Assembly: GCF_017356035.1 (NCBI RefSeq)
Contig: NZ_JAFIQX010000001.1
Location: 1 to 64,000, forward strand
Source of the DNA: Longitalea luteola
GTDB taxonomy: Bacteria; Bacteroidota; Bacteroidia; Chitinophagales; Chitinophagaceae
DNA length: 64,000 bases
Reading direction: 5' to 3'
Both the position numbers and the translations under genes were made by a program. Positions 59,910 to 64,000 of this stretch are shown here, piece by piece (the first letter of the stretch is position 1; every line of letters starts with the position of its first letter). The notes beneath the pieces were generated by a model that saw only the letters and a list, made by a program, of their open reading frames with translations, was not told the DNA's origin and searched no databases.

Positions 59910-61292
59910 TTAGAGCAGGCTGCCGCTCAAAAATAAATAGGCTACCGAAAAATAGATCACCAGTCCGGTTACGTCGACGAGGGTGGCCACAAATGGGGCC
60001 GAGGACGTTGCCGGGTCAGCGCCCAGTTTTTTCAGAATAATGGGCAGCATAGAGCCTGAGATGGTGCCCCACAGCACAACGCCAATCAATGAGAAACCGA
60101 CTGTACTGCCTATGAGTACGGTATGGCTGCCATAGGTATGAAATATTGAATTCCATAAGGCCACCCTGATGAAACCGATGAGTCCGAGGATGGTGCCCAG
60201 CATGACACCGGAAGTTATCTCGCGCCGCATTACCCGCCACCAGTCGGCAATGGTGATCTCGCCCACCGCCATGGCCTGGATGATAAGAGTGGAAGCCTGT
60301 GAACCGCTGTTACCGCCACTTGAAATGATGAGAGGAACGAATAGGGCAAGTACCACTGCTTTGGCAATTTCATCTTCAAAATAGCCCATAGCGGTGGCCG
60401 TAAGCATTTCACCCAGGAACAGCACTATCAGCCATACGACCCTTTTTTTAAAAAGCTTCATAATAGGCATTTCCAGGTAAGGTTCGTCCAGCGCTTCGGT
60501 ACCCCCGATCTTTTGAATGTCTTCACTGAACTCTTCATTAGCCACCCACAACACGTCGTCGATGGTCACAATGCCCAGCAGGATGTTTTTATCATCTATT
60601 ACCGGCAGGGCCACGCGGTTGTTCATTTTAAAGGTTTGGTTGGCTACTTCCTGGTCGTCATTCACATGCAGGGTTATGGAACGGTAATCAATGATTTCGT
60701 CTACTTTTTTTTGCGGGTGAGCGAGAATGATCTCGCGGATCCGCATATCGTCAACAAACTCGCCGCGTTCGTTCACCACGTAGATCACATCGATGGTCTC
60801 ACTGTCCTTGCCTACTTCGCGGATGTGATCCAGTACCTCCTGAACGGTCCAGTCGACCCCGACGGCAATGTAATCAGGCGTCATCAGGCGCCCTACGCTG
60901 CTTTCGGGGTAGCCGAGCAGCGACAGCGTTACCCGCCGTTCATCAGGATCCAACAGTTTAATGAGCTCTTTAACCACTTCACTGGGCAATTCTTCCAGAA
61001 AGGAGGTACGGTCATCGGCAGGCAGCTCATTCAAAAGTTCGGCCGTTTTAAAAGGCTGCAATTCCTGGATGATCGCCTTCTGCGTGTGCAGGTCAAGGAT
61101 CTTGAACACGCTGGCTGCCCGGTGAATACTCATATTGCCGATGATCTGGCTGGAGTACTCAGGAAATTCATTGATCAGTTCAGCCACCTCGCTGATATTC
61201 TGGTCGTTCAAAAATTCCCGCATCTGCAACACATCTTCCTGTCGAACCAGGTGCAGGAATTGATCTCTGGCATTTTCATTTTCCAAGCTCAT
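59910..61292 (-). CDS. mgtE: Magnesium transporter MgtE
   Basis: The 460-aa channel-like Mg2+ transporter of the inner membrane has an N-terminal MgtE domain with the superhelix (LINEFPEYSSQIIGNMS, ELPADDRTSFLEELP), two CBS domains (about 135-260, with LLGYPESSVGRLMTPDYI and GIVTIDDVL) that gate Mg2+ flow, and five C-terminal spans with SSGGNSGSQASTLI. It is full length. A -7 box TAAATTTG (minus strand, 61297-61304) ends 4 nt before the ATG, so the mRNA is probably leaderless. Confidence 0.95.
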   Translation of the reverse strand: MSLENENARDQFLHLVRQEDVLQMREFLNDQNISEVAELINEFPEYSSQIIGNMSIHRAASVFKILDLHTQKAIIQELQPFKTAELLNELPADDRTSFLEELPSEVVKELIKLLDPDERRVTLSLLGYPESSVGRLMTPDYIAVGVDWTVQEVLDHIREVGKDSETIDVIYVVNERGEFVDDMRIREIILAHPQKKVDEIIDYRSITLHVNDDQEVANQTFKMNNRVALPVIDDKNILLGIVTIDDVLWVANEEFSEDIQKIGGTEALDEPYLEMPIMKLFKKRVVWLIVLFLGEMLTATAMGYFEDEIAKAVVLALFVPLIISSGGNSGSQASTLIIQAMAVGEITIADWWRVMRREITSGVMLGTILGLIGFIRVALWNSIFHTYGSHTVLIGSTVGFSLIGVVLWGTISGSMLPIILKKLGADPATSSAPFVATLVDVTGLVIYFSVAYLFLSGSLL

Positions 61293-61296
61293 GGGC

Positions 61297-61324
61297 CAAA
61301 TTTAAACAATTGACGATAGACAAA
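61297..61324 (-). promoter_or_regulatory. Promoter of mgtE
   Basis: Minus strand: -33 TTTG at 61321-61324, 16-nt spacer, -7 TAAATTTG at 61297-61304 (exact match). The box ends 4 nt before the start codon. Confidence 0.55.
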
Positions 61325-61328
61325 TAGC

Positions 61329-61463
61329 TAATGTGCTAATTTGCTAATATGCAAATCAGCTAATGGAATACACCGCAACATGCTAGTCATTGGCAAGATA
61401 ACCTGAATGTGTGAAAAATCGGGAAACCCTTGCCGGTTGTCTGTTGCCTGTTGCCAATTGATT
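61329..61463. repeat. 8-bp- and 7-bp-period tracts
   Basis: 61329-61360 TAATGTGC, TAATTTGC, TAATATGC, AAATCAGC (period 8, same family as the accBC hairpin). 61429-61463 CTTGCCG, GTTGTCT, GTTGCCT, GTTGCCA, ATTGATT (period 7). They lie between the divergent mgtE and SET genes. Confidence 0.65.
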
Positions 61464-61500
61464 ATCTTGTGCCTTGTAATTGAAATAATACAAACCCTAC

Positions 61501-61884
61501 ATGATACTGCCCTGTCTGTACATAGCGCCAACCCCCAAAATGGGACGCGGCGTTTTTACATCTGAAAAACTGAAAGCTCGTACCGTTATTGAAATAGCCC
61601 CGGTGATCGTATTATCCCTGGCCGACCGTAAGCTCATTGATCAAACTTTATTACACGACTATATTTTTGAATGGGGCGAACAGCAGGATCAATGTTGTAT
61701 GGCGCTGGGTTATGTGCCGGTGTATAATCATTCCTACCGATCGAACTGCGAATACGAAATGGATTACGAGGGTCATCTTATTTCCATTAAAACGGTGCGC
61801 GCCATAAAACCAGGCGAAGAGTTATTCATTAATTACAACGGGGAATGGAATAATGAGAAAAAATTGTGGTTTGAGGCGTTGTAG
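61501..61884 (+). CDS. SET-domain protein
   Basis: A 127-aa compact SET domain, a fold that transfers methyl from S-adenosylmethionine to lysine. It has MGRGVFTSEKLKARTVIEIAPVIVL at the start, YNHSYRSNCEYEMDYEG matching the N-H-S cofactor motif near residue 80, and IKPGEELFINYNGEW with the E-E-L-x-x-x-Y segment near 105. Bacterial single SET proteins of this size are of unknown target. A histone-like or ribosomal protein substrate is possible but not shown. Confidence 0.87.
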   Translation: MILPCLYIAPTPKMGRGVFTSEKLKARTVIEIAPVIVLSLADRKLIDQTLLHDYIFEWGEQQDQCCMALGYVPVYNHSYRSNCEYEMDYEGHLISIKTVRAIKPGEELFINYNGEWNNEKKLWFEAL

Positions 61885-61901
61885 TTGCCTTTCAAAATAA
61901 T

Positions 61902-61923
61902 TGCCCCGGTGAGTACCGGGGCA
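61902..61923. other. GC hairpin after the SET gene
   Basis: TGCCCCGGT and ACCGGGGCA pair. There is no T run on the + strand. On the minus strand it is followed by AATTATTTTG, so it is at best a weak terminator. Confidence 0.35.
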
Positions 61924-61975
61924 GGCGGGTGTTGATCTTAAAGCAATGTATCCGATAGATCCGGTAATAGCAAAG

Positions 61976-63475
61976 CTATTTCCGGTTGTCTGACCTTCTG
62001 TTCTGAAAGCCGGGCTTGTACTTCAGCGTAAAGAAAATGCCATAACTGTTCATCCGCATGCTGCCCGTTCCCAATCCTTTCAAAGGAACTTTTAAATAAG
62101 GTTCCGCCTGGATCGAGAAATTCCTGCCCAGCGAGCGTTCGAACCCTGCCGATAAATTCCAGATGGAAAATACATAGCTTGAATTGCTGTCTGTGTTCTG
62201 CGGGCGCGAATAGCGGCCTCCCGGCGTATTATAATAGAGCGTGTAGTTCTCTTTATCCATCAGGTAAGTAGATAAACCGGTACTTGCAAACCAGCGCCGT
62301 TTATCGTTAAAGGCAACATCGTAACGCACATTTACAGGGATCTCCCACATAGAACAGTTCCCTTTTACCTCATCCAGTTTCCAGTTTGGCCAGGGCGAAT
62401 AGTATTTGAAATACTGGCTATCGGCCTGGTAATACTTTTTAGTGTACAATACACCGGTATTTACCGACCAGCGGTTCGATAAGCGGTAACCCAGCTGCAG
62501 ACCGAAAACGTAACCGGCTTTATACAATGGGCCGAACGACACAGCACTCATGTCAGGACCAGCCACCAGTCCTATCTCCAGTGGTTGGCTGATGTTATCT
62601 TTTTTGCGGTCTTGTTTTTTAACGGGCTGTTGAACGGGGTCTTTTATGGAATCAGCTGCTGTTGCCGGTAATTTATTGGCCGGCTGAGTAGTAGCTTGCT
62701 GATCAGTGGCCGCGGCAGGTGTAACTGTTCCCTTATCGGCATCAACGGGTTCTCCGGTTGTTGAGCCGTCTACAGTTGGAACTGGTGTATCAGCACCCGT
62801 TTTCTCCGGCGCTGGATCTACTGACAAGTTCTTTTGATGGTCGGTTCTGTTTTGCTGTTTGCCCTGTTTGCCGCGTGATGTTCTTTTTGAACGTATTTTG
62901 TCTTTTCCGGCGTTGGCAGGCGGAATAGTCGCATAATTCAAGGTAAGCGGAGCTTTATCAACACCCACTGCATTGGTTGGCTTTTGTTTTTGAACATTGC
63001 CCGGTTTGGCAATAGGTTGCGCACTGCTCTTCCCGGGTGTTGACGCCAGATTAGTGGCGGCAGTGGGTTGGCGGTCGCCGGTTTTATTCGTTTTCGACTG
63101 GGCAGTCGATGCAGAAGGCTCCTGATCAGCAGTGCTGCGTGATGGAGCGGGTGCAGCTGGCTGGTCTTTTTGGTTATAAGTAGCCTGATTGTTCTGCCCG
63201 GTAGCCGTTGTATAAGCCGGCGCATGAACATCGGGTACATTGTTGGCCAGTGGTGTCAGCGGCTGGTATTTCAATAGCGCGGTTAAAGCGCCGCCTGTAG
63301 TGGCAGTAATGAAAAACAGCCAGAACAGAAAGCGCCGCTTTTTCTTTTTTTGCGGCAATTCTTCATCCAGGCGCTTTTCCAGATCGGCCCATCCAGAAGC
63401 GCCTGAATCTACCTCGAAGTGCTCGGCAGCTTCGCGGCTGATACGGTCTAGGTCATTATCGTGGAGGGGATGCAT
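61976..63475 (-). CDS. Outer-membrane-beta-barrel protein with anti-sigma-like N-terminus
   Basis: A 499-aa protein. The first 45 residues are charged (DNDLDRISREAAEHFEVDSGASGWADLEKRL), then a Lys/Arg patch and one membrane span (FLFWLFFITATTGGALTALL, about 48-67). A long Pro/Ala/Thr/Lys-rich stretch (about 75-300) follows, then a small barrel (LEIGLVAGPDMSAVSFGPLYKAGYVFGLQLGYRLSNRWSVNTGVLY to the end). Its start overlaps the end of the sigma gene by 20 nt, so the two are translationally coupled. The layout suggests an envelope-spanning sigma partner. The function is inference. Confidence 0.75.
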   Translation of the reverse strand: MHPLHDNDLDRISREAAEHFEVDSGASGWADLEKRLDEELPQKKKKRRFLFWLFFITATTGGALTALLKYQPLTPLANNVPDVHAPAYTTATGQNNQATYNQKDQPAAPAPSRSTADQEPSASTAQSKTNKTGDRQPTAATNLASTPGKSSAQPIAKPGNVQKQKPTNAVGVDKAPLTLNYATIPPANAGKDKIRSKRTSRGKQGKQQNRTDHQKNLSVDPAPEKTGADTPVPTVDGSTTGEPVDADKGTVTPAAATDQQATTQPANKLPATAADSIKDPVQQPVKKQDRKKDNISQPLEIGLVAGPDMSAVSFGPLYKAGYVFGLQLGYRLSNRWSVNTGVLYTKKYYQADSQYFKYYSPWPNWKLDEVKGNCSMWEIPVNVRYDVAFNDKRRWFASTGLSTYLMDKENYTLYYNTPGGRYSRPQNTDSNSSYVFSIWNLSAGFERSLGRNFSIQAEPYLKVPLKGLGTGSMRMNSYGIFFTLKYKPGFQNRRSDNRK

Positions 63476-64000
63476 ACGTTTTTACCAAGTTTTTGTTGTG
63501 CAATAGTTTTCTTAGGTTGTCCCTGGCTTTCGACAGGTTGGATTTTGAGGCGCCTACTGAAATACCCAGTGTTTGTGAAATTTCTTCATGGCTAAGCCCT
63601 TCTATCACAAATAAATTGAAGACCGCCCGGTACGCCGGCGAAAGTAACCGGATCGCTTCAATTATTTCTTTATACGATAACATATCAATACCATTTTCGC
63701 CCTGATCGGCAATGGTCTCCGATTCATGTGTAAGCACATGGCCATTCACCGATGAGTTCGTTTTTCGGTAATGATCAATACAGGTATTTATCAGGATTCG
63801 TTTGAACCACCCTTTCAACGACAATAAAGTATCTTCCTGCCGGGTTTCATCAAACTGGTGAATGTTTTTGAAGAGTTTTACAAAGCCTTCATTCATAATT
63901 TCTTCGCATTCCTCCATCGCGTTGGTATACCGGTAACAGATCTTTATAGCAAAACCCCGGAGAAGGTAATATAACTCCTTTTGACTGTTGCGATCATTTT
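63456..64000 (-). CDS. ECF-type RNA polymerase sigma factor (N-terminus beyond the window)
   Basis: A sigma-70 family factor cut by the window end. Reading the frame upstream of the first internal ATG (63917) continues without a stop to the edge: NDRNSQKELYYLLRGFAIKICYRY then TNAMEECEEIMNEGFVKLFK. This is the start of region 2, so the ATG at 63917 is not the real start. Region 4 has YRAVFNLFVIEGLSHEEISQTLGISVGASKSNLSKARDNL. The stop overlaps the start of the barrel protein by 20 nt. It probably controls an envelope regulon. Confidence 0.88.
   Translation of the reverse strand, partial: NDRNSQKELYYLLRGFAIKICYRYTNAMEECEEIMNEGFVKLFKNIHQFDETRQEDTLLSLKGWFKRILINTCIDHYRKTNSSVNGHVLTHESETIADQGENGIDMLSYKEIIEAIRLLSPAYRAVFNLFVIEGLSHEEISQTLGISVGASKSNLSKARDNLRKLLHNKNLVKTYASPPR

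Noticed and set aside
60513-61313. 266-aa ORF opposite mgtE
   Set aside because: Antisense shadow of a well-supported full-length gene, with no domain pattern of its own.

Overview
The window looks like chromosome from a Bacteroidota bacterium, most likely in or near Chitinophagaceae (Niastella/Chitinophaga type). The evidence is: two secreted proteins with type IX secretion (T9SS) C-terminal domains, a SusC/FecA-type TonB receptor with a carboxypeptidase-like N-terminus, BlaI/M56 and sigma/outer-membrane-protein pairs, DUF4954, tandem DUF1573 proteins, a fused E1 alpha/beta 2-oxoacid dehydrogenase, weak Shine-Dalgarno signals, and repeated TAnnTTTG -7 promoter boxes with TTTG -33 boxes. No phage, transposase or CRISPR array was seen.

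Layout. 1-585: intact elongator tRNA-Met flanked by two broken copies. 586-5389: truncated UvrD-type helicase, then a TetR/SDR/SDR/AraC cluster with two copies of a 16-bp TetR operator. 5415-14555: ARPP-1 protein, a gene-free stretch with a strong hairpin, aminotransferase, two DUF1573 proteins, fused E1, a four-helix-bundle gene between 7-bp repeat tracts, PhzF, DCC protein. 14809-22529: YebC, amino acid permease, then a + strand run of symporter, DedA fusion, MFS and heptosyltransferase. 22605-30087: lipoprotein, ECF42-type sigma with YCII partner, T9SS protein, malate dehydrogenase, thioredoxin-like protein, BlaI/M56 pair. 30235-43050: EF-P, AccB, AccC, IspH, GH13, HtrA, acyl-CoA reductase and ferredoxin, Ddl, PASTA-rhodanese-PASTA. 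43252-46716: TonB receptor behind a TPP riboswitch, and a DUF2807 protein. 46740-48182: an unusual tRNA-fMet/GIY-YIG array. 48381-64000: Era, Der, T9SS protein, DUF4954, GlmS, S9 peptidase, MgtE, SET protein, outer-membrane protein and a sigma factor cut by the window end.

The strongest unusual signal is at 46740-48182. One intact initiator tRNA gene (anticodon CAT) sits between three copies of its own 5' half and three 341-bp units, each made of a small GIY-YIG nuclease ORF, a 16-bp palindrome, the tRNA 3' half and the tRNA terminator. In all six broken copies the palindrome replaces the same ten tRNA positions just 3' of the anticodon. The same palindrome replaces the same ten positions in two broken copies of the elongator tRNA-Met at the left edge. 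This looks like a tRNA-Met-targeting GIY-YIG element.

A second genome-wide signal is about twenty intergenic tracts of degenerate tandem words with a strict 7-bp period (8 bp in one word family). Each has a different word, and several are arranged as inverted pairs. A third is that several genes have their -7 promoter box ending only 4-7 nt before the ATG, which implies leaderless or nearly leaderless mRNAs.
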